Shown: positions 15,085 through 23,051 of the stretch, in pieces
Layout: every line of letters starts with the position of its first letter
Numbering within the stretch: position 1 is the stretch's first letter
Source of the DNA: Betaproteobacteria bacterium
GTDB lineage: Bacteria; Pseudomonadota; Gammaproteobacteria; Burkholderiales; SG8-41
Length of the DNA stretch: 44,065 bases
Assembly: GCA_947476215.1 (NCBI GenBank)
Contig: CANJQI010000019.1
Location: forward strand, 1 to 44,065
Direction of reading: 5' to 3'
The notes under the pieces: generated by a model
The model's database searches: none
What the model saw: the letters and a program-made list of their open reading frames with translations, nothing else
What the model was told of the DNA's origin: nothing
Made by a program: the position numbers and the translations under genes

Positions 15085-16245
15085 GTGACGGAATTAGCGC
15101 AGGCATTTCTGAACAAGACAGCGGTTTGCGGAGTCGGGCTGAAGATCGGCAAATATCCGGACCGCACGCACCTGTCGCTGGCCGCCGAGTCGTTCAAACT
15201 CGCGCTCGACGACTGCGGCATGAAGCGCGAGGACGTGGATGGACTGATCTGTTTGTCGTTTGGCTCCGACTATGACCGGTTGCTTGAGGCGCTGGGCGTG
15301 AATGTGCGCTACGCGTATCAGGGCTGGAGTCATGGACGCTTTATCTCGCCGATGCTGCAGCAGGCCGCCATGGTGGTTGGGATGGGGCTCGCCAAGACTG
15401 TTGCCATCGTTCATGGCCGGCGCAGCAAAGCGTATGGACAACCCGCCGAACCGGAGCCGTGGCGCCAGGGACTTGGGCCGCACGGTGAGAGCCCCGCCTA
15501 CGGTGCGCTTGCGCCCGCCTTCGGTGCGGCGATCGCGGCACAGCGCTATTTCCATATGTATGGCGGCGGCAATGAGGATCTGGCGCCGGTCGCGGTGGCG
15601 TTTCGCAAGCACGCGCGCATGAATCCGCAAGCGATACGACGCGACCCGATGACCACCGAGGATTATCTGAAGTCGCGCTGGATCATAGAGCCGTTGCGAT
15701 TGTTTGACTGCTGCCAGAACAACGATGGCGGCGCGTGTATTATCGTCACCTCGGCGGAGCGCGCGCGCGACTGCAAGAAAGCGCCGATCTATATCTCGGG
15801 CATGCAGGGCGTGCACGCGGGGCGTGATTACCATAATCTGACCTTGCCGGGTCTGGGGGTTGCGCAGCAAAAGGTATACAAGTACGAGCCCAAGGACGAA
15901 GACCTGTATGCCTACAAAATGGCGGGTATCACGCACAAGGACGTTGACCTGTTGATGACCTATGATGCTTTCACGCCGCTGGTGCTGTTCGTTCTGGAAC
16001 GCTTCGGTTTCTGTAAACCCGGTGAAGCGCGCGAGTACATCAAGAACGGCCGCATCGAACTCGGCGGCGATATCCCCATCAACACCTCGGGAGGCCTGCT
16101 GTCCGAAGGGCACGTCATCGGCTGGAACCTGTTCATAGAAGCGATCCGGCAGCTGCGCCACGAGTGTGGCGAGCGGCAGGTCAAAGACGCGCAAATCGCG
16201 CAGTACGCTTGTTTTCTTGGTGAATCAATCATTTTCCGGAGATAG
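15085..16245 (+). CDS. Thiolase-fold protein, copy 1 (BbsB/SCP-x-like)
   Basis: This 386-residue protein has a thiolase fold: N-terminal AVCGVG, a central duplicated half, NTSGGLLSEGHVIG with the conserved His of the GHP-type motif, and a C-terminal YACFLGESIIF. At the place of the usual nucleophilic Cys (CASG) the sequence reads GWSHGR, i.e. Ser at about residue 82. Start: GTG 15085, preceded by GGGAGG; this gives exactly the same length as the ATG-started paralogue at 21815. The next gene, 4 bp downstream, encodes a DUF35 protein, the usual partner of this thiolase branch. In benzylsuccinate degradation the BbsA(DUF35)-BbsB complex thiolyses benzoylsuccinyl-CoA. Whether this protein is a true thiolase is open. 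Confidence 0.88.
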   Translation: MTELAQAFLNKTAVCGVGLKIGKYPDRTHLSLAAESFKLALDDCGMKREDVDGLICLSFGSDYDRLLEALGVNVRYAYQGWSHGRFISPMLQQAAMVVGMGLAKTVAIVHGRRSKAYGQPAEPEPWRQGLGPHGESPAYGALAPAFGAAIAAQRYFHMYGGGNEDLAPVAVAFRKHARMNPQAIRRDPMTTEDYLKSRWIIEPLRLFDCCQNNDGGACIIVTSAERARDCKKAPIYISGMQGVHAGRDYHNLTLPGLGVAQQKVYKYEPKDEDLYAYKMAGITHKDVDLLMTYDAFTPLVLFVLERFGFCKPGEAREYIKNGRIELGGDIPINTSGGLLSEGHVIGWNLFIEAIRQLRHECGERQVKDAQIAQYACFLGESIIFRR

Positions 16246-16249
16246 TCAA

Positions 16250-16687
16250 ATGCAACCTTCCCCACGTCGCATAGATGAAAAGACCGGGCGTTACCTGCCT
16301 GTCATATATCCCGAGGAAGTCCCGTATTGGGAGGCCCTCAAACAGCGCAAGCTGATCCTGCAGCGCTGCAAGTCGTGCAGCAAGGCATGGTTTCCGATCG
16401 GACCGGCGTGCCCGCACTGTTTTTCCATGGAGTTCGAATGGGCGCAGATGAGCGGCAAAGGCGTGCTGCACAACTACGTGGTTTATCACAAGGCGTGGAC
16501 GACGTGGCTGGAAAGCCGCGTGCCGTATGCGGTGATACAGGTGGAGCTCGACGAAGGTCCGCGCCTGACCACCAATCTGCTCGACTGTCCGGTAAAGGAA
16601 ACCAGAATCGGCATGCGCGTCGAGGCGGCGTTCGAGGACATCACCGACGAGATTACGCTGCTGCAGTTCCGGCCGGCGAAGACTTAA
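16250..16687 (+). CDS. Zn-ribbon/OB-fold DUF35 protein (BbsA-like thiolase partner)
   Basis: This 145-residue protein has a rubredoxin-like zinc ribbon with C40-x2-C43 and C54-x2-C57 (CKSC and CPHC) followed by an OB-fold containing GKGVLHNYVVYHKAW and PYAVIQVELDEGPRL. Such proteins form tight complexes with thiolase-fold partners and help bind or channel the acyl-CoA. The ATG at 16250 lies 4 bp after the thiolase stop. The operon continues with a CoA-transferase 27 bp on. A 23-codon relic of a second copy is present at 22980. Confidence 0.92.
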   Translation: MQPSPRRIDEKTGRYLPVIYPEEVPYWEALKQRKLILQRCKSCSKAWFPIGPACPHCFSMEFEWAQMSGKGVLHNYVVYHKAWTTWLESRVPYAVIQVELDEGPRLTTNLLDCPVKETRIGMRVEAAFEDITDEITLLQFRPAKT

Positions 16688-16714
16688 GGAAATAGTTTCT
16701 GCAAGGAGAGCAAC

Positions 16715-17893
16715 ATGAAAAATGAAATGCAGGGTCCGCTCGCAGGACTGCGCGTCATCGATTTGAGCATCATGGCGGCGGGTCCGTGGACCGCCGGACT
16801 GCTCGGCATGCTGGGCGCGGAGGTCATCAAGGTCGAGCCGCCGGCCGGCGACGGCGTGCGCTGGCATTTGCCGCAGCAGCGTGGCATCTCCACCAACTTC
16901 ATCGCGATGAACGTCAACAAGAAGGACATCATCCTCGATCTGAAGTCCAAGGACGGGCTCGCGGCCGCGATCGAACTCGCCAAGACCTGCGACCTGCTGG
17001 TGCAGAATTTCCGTGCCGGTGTCATGGAGCGCCTGGGCTTCGGTTTTGAAACGTTGCATCAAATCAATCCGCGTCTGATCTATTGCGCGATTTCCGGTTT
17101 TGGAGAGTTCGGACCGTTGTCGAAAGAAGGCTGCGGCGATCCCATCATGCAGGCGTTCTCGGGGTTTGGTTGCGCCAATGGCGCGCCCGATGACGTGGTG
17201 GACGCATTCCGGTTTACCGGTCTGCTCGATCTTGCGACGGCCTCGGTCGCGACATCGTCGATACTGGCCGCGCTGATGGAACGCGAAACCACCGGTCTGG
17301 GACAGAAGGTGGAAGTGTCGATGCTGGAAGCGGCGCTCGAAATGCAGAACACGCGCATCGGCGAAATGCTGGGCGCCGGCTTGGTGCCGGTGCCGCGTGG
17401 GAGCGAATCGCCGGGGCTGGTTCCGGATCGCGCCTTTGCGACCATGGATCGCGAAATTTTCGTGACCGTGCACAATGACACCGAGTGGGCGGCGTTCTGC
17501 CGTGCCATCGATCAGTCCGCGCTCGCGACGGACGCCAGGTTTTCATCGACGCGCGCACGTGTTGCGCATCGCGCTGAACTGCACGCGTTGCTGGAGCCCA
17601 TATTCAAAACGCGGCCGGCGCTGTGGTGGTTGCGTGTCAGCGAGCGACAGGGCGTGCCGGCGGGGATTGCTCATCACTTTGAAACCTTCCGCCACCACCA
17701 GCAGGTCGTGGAGAACGAGATGATCGCGCGTCTGCAGACGCGCGGCTGGGGCGAAATATCGATTGCGGGATTGCCCTGGCATTTTTCCGATACGCCGTGC
17801 GTGGTACGTGAATCGCCGCAGCCGGGCGAGCACACCGAAGAAATCATGGCGGAACTCGCGCCCGCACTTGCCCGCGCGCAGACAGCGGCCTGA
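16715..17893 (+). CDS. Family III CoA-transferase (CaiB/BaiF), subunit 1
   Basis: This 392-residue class III CoA-transferase moves CoA between carboxylates. The N terminus LAGLRVIDLSIMAAGPW, the block LGAEVIKVEPPAGDGVRW and the catalytic-Asp motif GCGDPIMQAFSGF (D142, the residue that forms the acyl anhydride in known members) are visible. It starts at ATG 16715 after AAGGAGAG. A second, different CaiB protein follows after 24 bp, as in heteromeric transferases such as BbsEF, which activate substituted succinates using succinyl-CoA. The donor and acceptor here are not known. Confidence 0.93.
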   Translation: MKNEMQGPLAGLRVIDLSIMAAGPWTAGLLGMLGAEVIKVEPPAGDGVRWHLPQQRGISTNFIAMNVNKKDIILDLKSKDGLAAAIELAKTCDLLVQNFRAGVMERLGFGFETLHQINPRLIYCAISGFGEFGPLSKEGCGDPIMQAFSGFGCANGAPDDVVDAFRFTGLLDLATASVATSSILAALMERETTGLGQKVEVSMLEAALEMQNTRIGEMLGAGLVPVPRGSESPGLVPDRAFATMDREIFVTVHNDTEWAAFCRAIDQSALATDARFSSTRARVAHRAELHALLEPIFKTRPALWWLRVSERQGVPAGIAHHFETFRHHQQVVENEMIARLQTRGWGEISIAGLPWHFSDTPCVVRESPQPGEHTEEIMAELAPALARAQTAA

Positions 17894-17917
17894 TGAACGG
17901 TTATATGGAAGTTAAAA

Positions 17918-19150
17918 ATGCTTAATGGAATCAAGGTATTAGAGTTCTCAGAGGGCGTGGCGGGGCCGACCACGGGATTGCATTTGCGCGAGCTGGGGGC
18001 GGATATCATCAAGCTTGAGCCGGTGGATGGCGACTGGCTGAGGAGTGCCGCTCCCGTGCAGCAGGGCGACAGCGTCAGCGCGGCGTTTTTCGCGCTGAAT
18101 CGCGGCAAACGCTCGGTCGCGCTGGGCGTCAAGCCGCAGGCGGCAAAACCGCTGGTGCAGGCGTTGCTCAAGCGCGCCGACATACTGATTACCGACCGTC
18201 CTGTTGAAGAACTCAACGCGCTGGGCATAGCCGCTGACAGCGACCTGCCGGTGCCGTCCAATCCACGCCTGATCACAGCTTCGATTACGCCGTGGGGCCG
18301 GCGCGGGCCGTTCGCTCACAAGAAAGGATCGGAGTTGAGCGCGCAGGCGATGGCTGGTTACACGCGCTATCTTGGCTATCACGGCGAACCGCCGCGGCGT
18401 CTGGGCGCGGACGTGGCATCGGTCGGCACCGGCATGTTCGCGCTGCAGGCAGTGCTGGCGGCGCTTTATGCGCGTAATCGTACCAACCGCGGCCAGCGTG
18501 TCGATCTGTCGTTGCTTAACTCGCTGCTGTCGATGAAAAGCATACACATGGCGGCGCAATCCGATCCCGATGCGTACGAAGGGCCGCGCGTCGGCGGTGC
18601 GAATCACACGCCGGAACGCGGCTGGAAAACCGCCGATCGTCCGATCTATTTTGGCTTCGGCGGTTCGGTCGGCGCGGAAGGGCGTCAGGGTTGGGTAGAT
18701 TTCGTTAAGGAAGTTGGGCTGGAGAAGTTGCTCGACGACCCGCGCTGCGACAAGGCCGGCCGCAAGACCACCGGCCACGGCCTCTATACGCATGATTTCC
18801 GCGAGATTTATGAAGAGGCATTCAAACGTTATGGCGCCGAGGAATTGTGCGCCATCATCAAGAAGCATCGCGGTAACGCGGCGACCTATATCAGGGCCGA
18901 CGAAACGCTGGCGCATCCGCAATCGGTGGCGTTGGACATCGTGCGTACCGTGACGGACAGAAACGGCAACGCGGCGAAAGTGCGTGCCTATCCCGCCCAT
19001 TTTTCGAGTTTGAAGCCCAAGGTCGAAGGTGTCGTTCCCAGATTGGGCGAGCACACGCGCGCGGTGGCATCGGAAGCCGGTATTACCGGCGCGGAACTGG
19101 ATGCAATGATCAAGGGTGATGGAATTAGTTTGGAGGTTGGCGCCAAATGA
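17918..19150 (+). CDS. Family III CoA-transferase (CaiB/BaiF), subunit 2
   Basis: This 410-residue CaiB/BaiF protein starts MLNGIKVLEFSEGVAGPTTG and has LGADIIKLEPVDGDW and a C-terminal LGEHTRAVASEAG block. At the position of the catalytic Asp of subunit 1 the sequence reads KGSELSAQAMAGY, so the residue is Glu (E139). A partner subunit that lacks the nucleophile would fit a heterodimer in which subunit 1 does the chemistry; alternatively Glu may substitute. Its TGA overlaps the ATG of the PrpD gene (ATGA), so the two are coupled. Confidence 0.92.
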   Translation: MLNGIKVLEFSEGVAGPTTGLHLRELGADIIKLEPVDGDWLRSAAPVQQGDSVSAAFFALNRGKRSVALGVKPQAAKPLVQALLKRADILITDRPVEELNALGIAADSDLPVPSNPRLITASITPWGRRGPFAHKKGSELSAQAMAGYTRYLGYHGEPPRRLGADVASVGTGMFALQAVLAALYARNRTNRGQRVDLSLLNSLLSMKSIHMAAQSDPDAYEGPRVGGANHTPERGWKTADRPIYFGFGGSVGAEGRQGWVDFVKEVGLEKLLDDPRCDKAGRKTTGHGLYTHDFREIYEEAFKRYGAEELCAIIKKHRGNAATYIRADETLAHPQSVALDIVRTVTDRNGNAAKVRAYPAHFSSLKPKVEGVVPRLGEHTRAVASEAGITGAELDAMIKGDGISLEVGAK

Positions 19151-20508
19151 TGACACGTGAACTCGCGGCTTATGCCGCGGGACTGAACTACGGCAAGATA
19201 CCGCCGGCGACGATAGCGATGGCGAAACGACTGCTGCTGGACGGCGTGGGGTGTCTCTTGGCCGGCATCAACGGCGAGCCGGCGCGCAGCGCGGCGAAAA
19301 TGGCGCGCGAACTGGGCGGTGAAAAGCAGGCGACGATATTGCCGGGCAACACCATGGGTTCGGTGCGCGACGCAGCGTTTGTCAACGGCATATCGCTCTA
19401 CAGCGTGGGTCTGAACGACGTGCACAGTGCATCCGGTGCTCATCCCGGCGGATGCATACTCCCGGTGGTGTTGGGGATGAGCGAGTGGCTGCGTGTCCCG
19501 GGCGAAAAACTGCTGACCTCCATGGTCGCGGGTTACGAAGTCAATGGACGTGTCGGCAGAGCGATCATTCCTTCGCATCGGCAACGCGGTTTTCATCCCA
19601 CCGGCACGTGCGGCACCTTCGGCGCCACGACCACTGCGTGTTTTCTCCTTGGATTTGAAGCCGAGCAGATCGCGAGCGCGCTCGGCATCGCCGGCAGTCA
19701 GGCCGCCGGACTTTACGAATGTCATCATGACGGCACCTCGACCATGATATTTCACGCCGGCCGCGCCGCGCAAAACGGCGTGGAAGCGGCGTTGCTGGCG
19801 CGGGCGGGATTGACCGGACCGGCCACTGTGCTCGAAGGCAGCAAAGGGTTTTTGCAGGCGACATCCAATGCGTCCGATATCGCCGGCGCGATGCGCGATC
19901 TGGGTCAGCGCTACGAGCTCGATTCCACCAGCTTCCGTCCTTATTTCGGGTGCAGTTCGACGATTTCCTCATCTGGCGCCATGGCGCGTATCATGAAGCG
20001 CTCCAAGATCAATGCCGAGGACGTGGAGGAAATCACCGTGCGCTGCCACGACATCGTCGCGCATGACAATGCCGACGCGGATCCGCATACCATGCTGGCG
20101 GCCCGTTTGAGTCTGCCGTTCAACGTCGGGCTGGTAATCGTGCATGGCGACGTGCTGGCGGCGGACCTTGAAGAGTCCGAACTTTACAATCCGCGCGTAC
20201 GCGCCCTGCTGCCGAAAATAAAACTCATCTCCGATCCGGCCATGAAGCGCCGCGGTGTAAACCTGCACCTGCGTCTAAAGGGCGGCCGTACCGAAACCGA
20301 GACCATAGACGTTCCGCGCGGCAGCGCTTCCAATCCTCTGACGTGGGAAGACATCGTCGATAAATTCAAGCCGCTGGTGCGGCCGGTGATTGCTGAAAAA
20401 CATCAACTGAAAATCATAGCCGCGGTCGCCAATATCGAAGCCAGCGATGGCGCCGCGTTCATGGGCGTGCTGCGTGAGGCTGTGAAGGACTCGTTGCAGG
20501 TGCGTTGA
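19147..20508 (+). CDS. MmgE/PrpD family protein
   Basis: This 453-residue member of the MmgE/PrpD superfamily has the N-terminal LAAYAAGLNYGKIPP, LLLDGVGCLLAG, the active-site region GLNDVHSASGAHPGGCILP, FHAGRAAQNGVEAALLA and the FRPYFGCSSTI block. It differs clearly from the paralogue at 12308, so it is probably not a recent duplicate. As the last gene of the operon it presumably hydrates, dehydrates or isomerises an intermediate of the CoA-dependent pathway. The ATG at 19147 overlaps the preceding stop by 4 bp. Confidence 0.9.
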   Translation: MMTRELAAYAAGLNYGKIPPATIAMAKRLLLDGVGCLLAGINGEPARSAAKMARELGGEKQATILPGNTMGSVRDAAFVNGISLYSVGLNDVHSASGAHPGGCILPVVLGMSEWLRVPGEKLLTSMVAGYEVNGRVGRAIIPSHRQRGFHPTGTCGTFGATTTACFLLGFEAEQIASALGIAGSQAAGLYECHHDGTSTMIFHAGRAAQNGVEAALLARAGLTGPATVLEGSKGFLQATSNASDIAGAMRDLGQRYELDSTSFRPYFGCSSTISSSGAMARIMKRSKINAEDVEEITVRCHDIVAHDNADADPHTMLAARLSLPFNVGLVIVHGDVLAADLEESELYNPRVRALLPKIKLISDPAMKRRGVNLHLRLKGGRTETETIDVPRGSASNPLTWEDIVDKFKPLVRPVIAEKHQLKIIAAVANIEASDGAAFMGVLREAVKDSLQVR

Positions 20509-20582
20509 TTCCTAAGTACGAAATGCCTTATTCAGCAGTCGCAGTTTATGGCAACACTCGCACCGCGAAATAGAAACCAGCC

Positions 20583-20669
20583 GAGGTAGGGCGCAATGGC
20601 GGAGCGTATTGCGCCGGAGTGTGGTTATGCGAAGTCGGTGGGTTACGCTCCGCTAACCCACTCTACGAA
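20583..20669. repeat. REP-like element with two hairpins (GAGCGTA family)
   Basis: Two palindromes follow each other: GGCGCAAT/ATTGCGCC (20590-20615) and GTGGGTTA/TAACCCAC (20638-20661), each with a GGAGCG- or GCTCCGC-type loop. The element occupies most of the 281-bp gap after the PrpD gene and is probably a dispersed intergenic repeat that also shields or ends the operon transcript. Related elements are at 24140-24230 and 36990-37113. Confidence 0.75.
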
Positions 20670-20789
20670 AGAGTGTCGCCAAATTTGACGACTGATGAGC
20701 CGTAAAGTTTAGAGATTCGATCCGCCACCCGACACAAGTACATGGTTATGCCGCATTCGCGATTCAACCGGAGCGCCCAGGAGTAACGT

Positions 20790-21755
20790 ATGCTACGAAT
20801 GACATTGTTAAGTACAGTTTCGTTCAGCTTGGCCATGTTGGCGGGCACTGCCCACGCCCAGACTTACCCAAGCAAGCCGATCCGCATGGTTGCTCCGACC
20901 GCCGGTGGCGCGATTGATTTCTACGCGCGCGCGCTCGCGCCGTCACTCACCACCATACTGAAACAACAGGTTATCGTCGACAACCGCGGCGGTGGCAGCG
21001 GCGTCATCGCGGTTGAAACGGTGATACGTGCCAATCCCGACGGCCATACGCTGTTGATCTACGGACCGCCGGCGTGGATGTTGCCGCTGCTCAGGAAAAG
21101 CGTGCGCTACGATGTGATCCGCGATCTTGTTCCCGTGGTGTTGCTGAATCATTCGGGGAATCTGCTGGTGGTGCACCCGTCGGTGCCCGCGAAATCGGTC
21201 AAGGAACTGATAGATCTCGCCAAGGCCAAGCCGGGTTCGTTGCTCGACGCCGGCAGTGATACCGGTTCGTCGGCTCACCTTGCGGCGGAGTTGTTCAAAG
21301 CGATGGCGGGTGTAAACATAGTCAGGGTGCCCTACAAAGGCGTAGGCGCCGGCATCAGCGCGTTGATCGCGGGCGAAGTGCAGATCATGATCCCGGCAAT
21401 TGCCGCCGCCATGGCGCACGTCAAGTCGGGCAGGCTGCGCGCGCTGGGTGTTTCATTCGCACAGCCGTCCAAACTTGCGCCCGGCATTCCCACCATAGCG
21501 TCGTCCGGTGTGCCCGGTTACGTATCGCAAACGACCGGTGCCGTATTCGCTCCCATGGGTACCCCTCCGGCGATCATCAACAAACTGAATCAGGAATTCA
21601 ATCGCGCGTTGCAGATGACTGAAGTCAGCGAGAAATTTCTCGGGGCGGGCGCTGAGCCTGCCGGTGGACCGCCACAAGTTGCGGCCGCTGCCGTCAAGGA
21701 AGAGATTGCGCGCTGGGGCAAGCTGATCAGGGAACTGGGCATACAGGAAGAATAG
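20790..21755 (+). CDS. Bug/TctC-family solute-binding protein upstream of thiolase copy 2
   Basis: This 321-residue TTT receptor has a signal peptide (about 1-23, ending GTAHAQ), then YPSKPIRMVAPTAGGAIDF, QQVIVDNRGGGSG, NPDGHTLLIYGPPAW, YDVIRDLVPV, VVHPSVPAKSVKELIDLAK and VPYKGVGAGISALIAGEVQ. Note GGAIDF where most paralogues have GGG(N/S)D. A CAGGAG ribosome site precedes ATG 20790. It sits 59 bp upstream of the second thiolase-fold gene, repeating the Bug-thiolase order seen at 14.05-16.2 kb. Confidence 0.95.
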   Translation: MLRMTLLSTVSFSLAMLAGTAHAQTYPSKPIRMVAPTAGGAIDFYARALAPSLTTILKQQVIVDNRGGGSGVIAVETVIRANPDGHTLLIYGPPAWMLPLLRKSVRYDVIRDLVPVVLLNHSGNLLVVHPSVPAKSVKELIDLAKAKPGSLLDAGSDTGSSAHLAAELFKAMAGVNIVRVPYKGVGAGISALIAGEVQIMIPAIAAAMAHVKSGRLRALGVSFAQPSKLAPGIPTIASSGVPGYVSQTTGAVFAPMGTPPAIINKLNQEFNRALQMTEVSEKFLGAGAEPAGGPPQVAAAAVKEEIARWGKLIRELGIQEE

Positions 21756-21814
21756 CAACGAAAATCAAACACCTGTCGACAGACAGGTGCTGAAAAATTG
21801 ATCGGAGACAGTTG

Positions 21815-22975
21815 ATGACGGACTTGGCACAACAATTCAAGGACAAGATCGCGGTATGCGGGGTCGGTTTGACCAATGGCAGCTTTCCCGATCACACACC
21901 GTTGTCGCTCGCCGTGCAGTCATTCAAGCTTGCCCTCGACGACAGTGGTCTGAAGCGCGACGACGTCGACGGGGTCATATGTATGTCGTTCGGCTCCGAC
22001 TACGATCGTCTGCTGGAAGCTGTCGGTTCCAATGTGCGCTACGCCTATCAGGGCTGGAGCCACGGCCGTTTTGTGTCACCGATGTTGCAGCAGGCGGCGA
22101 TGGTCGTGAGTATGGGCATGGCGAAGGCCGTAGCCATCATCCATGGCCGACGCGGCAAGGCGTTCGGTCAGCCGGCGGAACCTGAGCCGTGGCGTCAGGG
22201 GCTGGGTCCGCACGGCGAGAGTCCCACCTATGGCGCGCTCGCACCGGCCTTCGGCGCGGCGATTGCGGCGCAGCGTTACTTCCACATGTACGGCGGCGGA
22301 AACCCGGATCTTGCGCCGATCGCGGTCGGTTTTCGCAAACACGCGCGCATGAATCCCGAGGCCCTGCGCCGCAAACCCATGACCACCGAGGACTACCTGA
22401 ACTCGCGCTGGATCGTGGAGCCGCTGCGCTTGTTCGACTGCTGCCAGAACAACGACGGCGGCGCGTGCATCATCGTGACCTCCGCCGAGCGTGCGCGCGA
22501 CTGCAGGAAGCCGCCGGTCTATATTTCCGGCATGCAGGGTGTGCACGCAGGTCCGCAATTCCATAACCTGACGCTGCCGGGCCTCGGCGTGGCGCAGCAA
22601 AAAGTCTACAAGTATGTGCCGGGGAAGGAAGACCTTTATGCCTACCAGATGGCCGGCATCACGCACAAGGACGTCGACCTGCTGCTGACCTACGATGCGT
22701 TTACGCCGCTGGTGTTGTTCGCTCTGGAGCGCTTCGGATTCTGCGGGCCCGGCGAAGCGCGCGAATTCGTCAAGAACGGCCGCATCGAAATCGGTGGGGA
22801 ACTGCCGGTCAATACGTCTGGCGGCCTGCTGTCGGAAGGGCACGTCGCGGGCTGGAATCTGTTCATAGAAGCGGTGCGCCAGTTGCGCCACGAATGCGGC
22901 GAACGGCAGGTCAAGGACGCCAAGATTGCGCAGTACGGATGTTTTCTCGGCGAGTCCATCATTTTCCGGAACTGA
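21815..22975 (+). CDS. Thiolase-fold protein, copy 2
   Basis: This protein has the same length (386 aa) as copy 1 and is nearly identical over long stretches (for example RYAYQGWSHGRF, CCQNNDGGACIIVTSAERAR and ITHKDVDLL). It also carries Ser in place of the thiolase Cys, and keeps NTSGGLLSEGHV and the C-terminal GCFLGESIIFR. Start ATG 21815 follows CGGAGACAGTTG. The differences are mostly conservative (M/L, E/D, I/V), which suggests a functional duplicate rather than a decaying one. It is followed by the relic of its DUF35 partner and then an Ldh_2 gene, so it may use the DUF35 protein of the first operon. Confidence 0.88.
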   Translation: MTDLAQQFKDKIAVCGVGLTNGSFPDHTPLSLAVQSFKLALDDSGLKRDDVDGVICMSFGSDYDRLLEAVGSNVRYAYQGWSHGRFVSPMLQQAAMVVSMGMAKAVAIIHGRRGKAFGQPAEPEPWRQGLGPHGESPTYGALAPAFGAAIAAQRYFHMYGGGNPDLAPIAVGFRKHARMNPEALRRKPMTTEDYLNSRWIVEPLRLFDCCQNNDGGACIIVTSAERARDCRKPPVYISGMQGVHAGPQFHNLTLPGLGVAQQKVYKYVPGKEDLYAYQMAGITHKDVDLLLTYDAFTPLVLFALERFGFCGPGEAREFVKNGRIEIGGELPVNTSGGLLSEGHVAGWNLFIEAVRQLRHECGERQVKDAKIAQYGCFLGESIIFRN

Positions 22976-22979
22976 TCAA

Positions 22980-23051
22980 ATGCAAACTTTAATGCGTCGC
23001 ATCGGCGACAGGGACGGGCACGAGACCCTCAAACCCGGGAGCACCGCGTGA
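22980..23051 (+). pseudogene. 23-codon relic of a DUF35 gene
   Basis: Directly after thiolase copy 2 the sequence TCAAATGCAA and the codons for MQTLMRRIGDRDGH align with the same place after copy 1 (TCAAATGCAA, MQPSPRRIDEKTGR), which starts the intact DUF35 gene. Similarity ends within about 15 codons, where a deletion joins it to the Ldh_2 gene. The relic frame now ends with TGA at 23049-23051, overlapping the GTG start at 23048, and may serve as a coupling leader peptide. Confidence 0.7.

Noticed and set aside
16229-19156. Long minus-strand frames opposite the DUF35 and CoA-transferase genes
   Set aside because: They mirror conserved genes, show no ribosome site or known motif, and have the amino-acid bias of shadow frames.
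12308-20508. Methylcitrate cycle (prp) locus
   Set aside because: PrpD-family proteins are present but no PrpB, PrpC or AcnD, and the genomic partners are CoA-transferases and thiolase-fold proteins.
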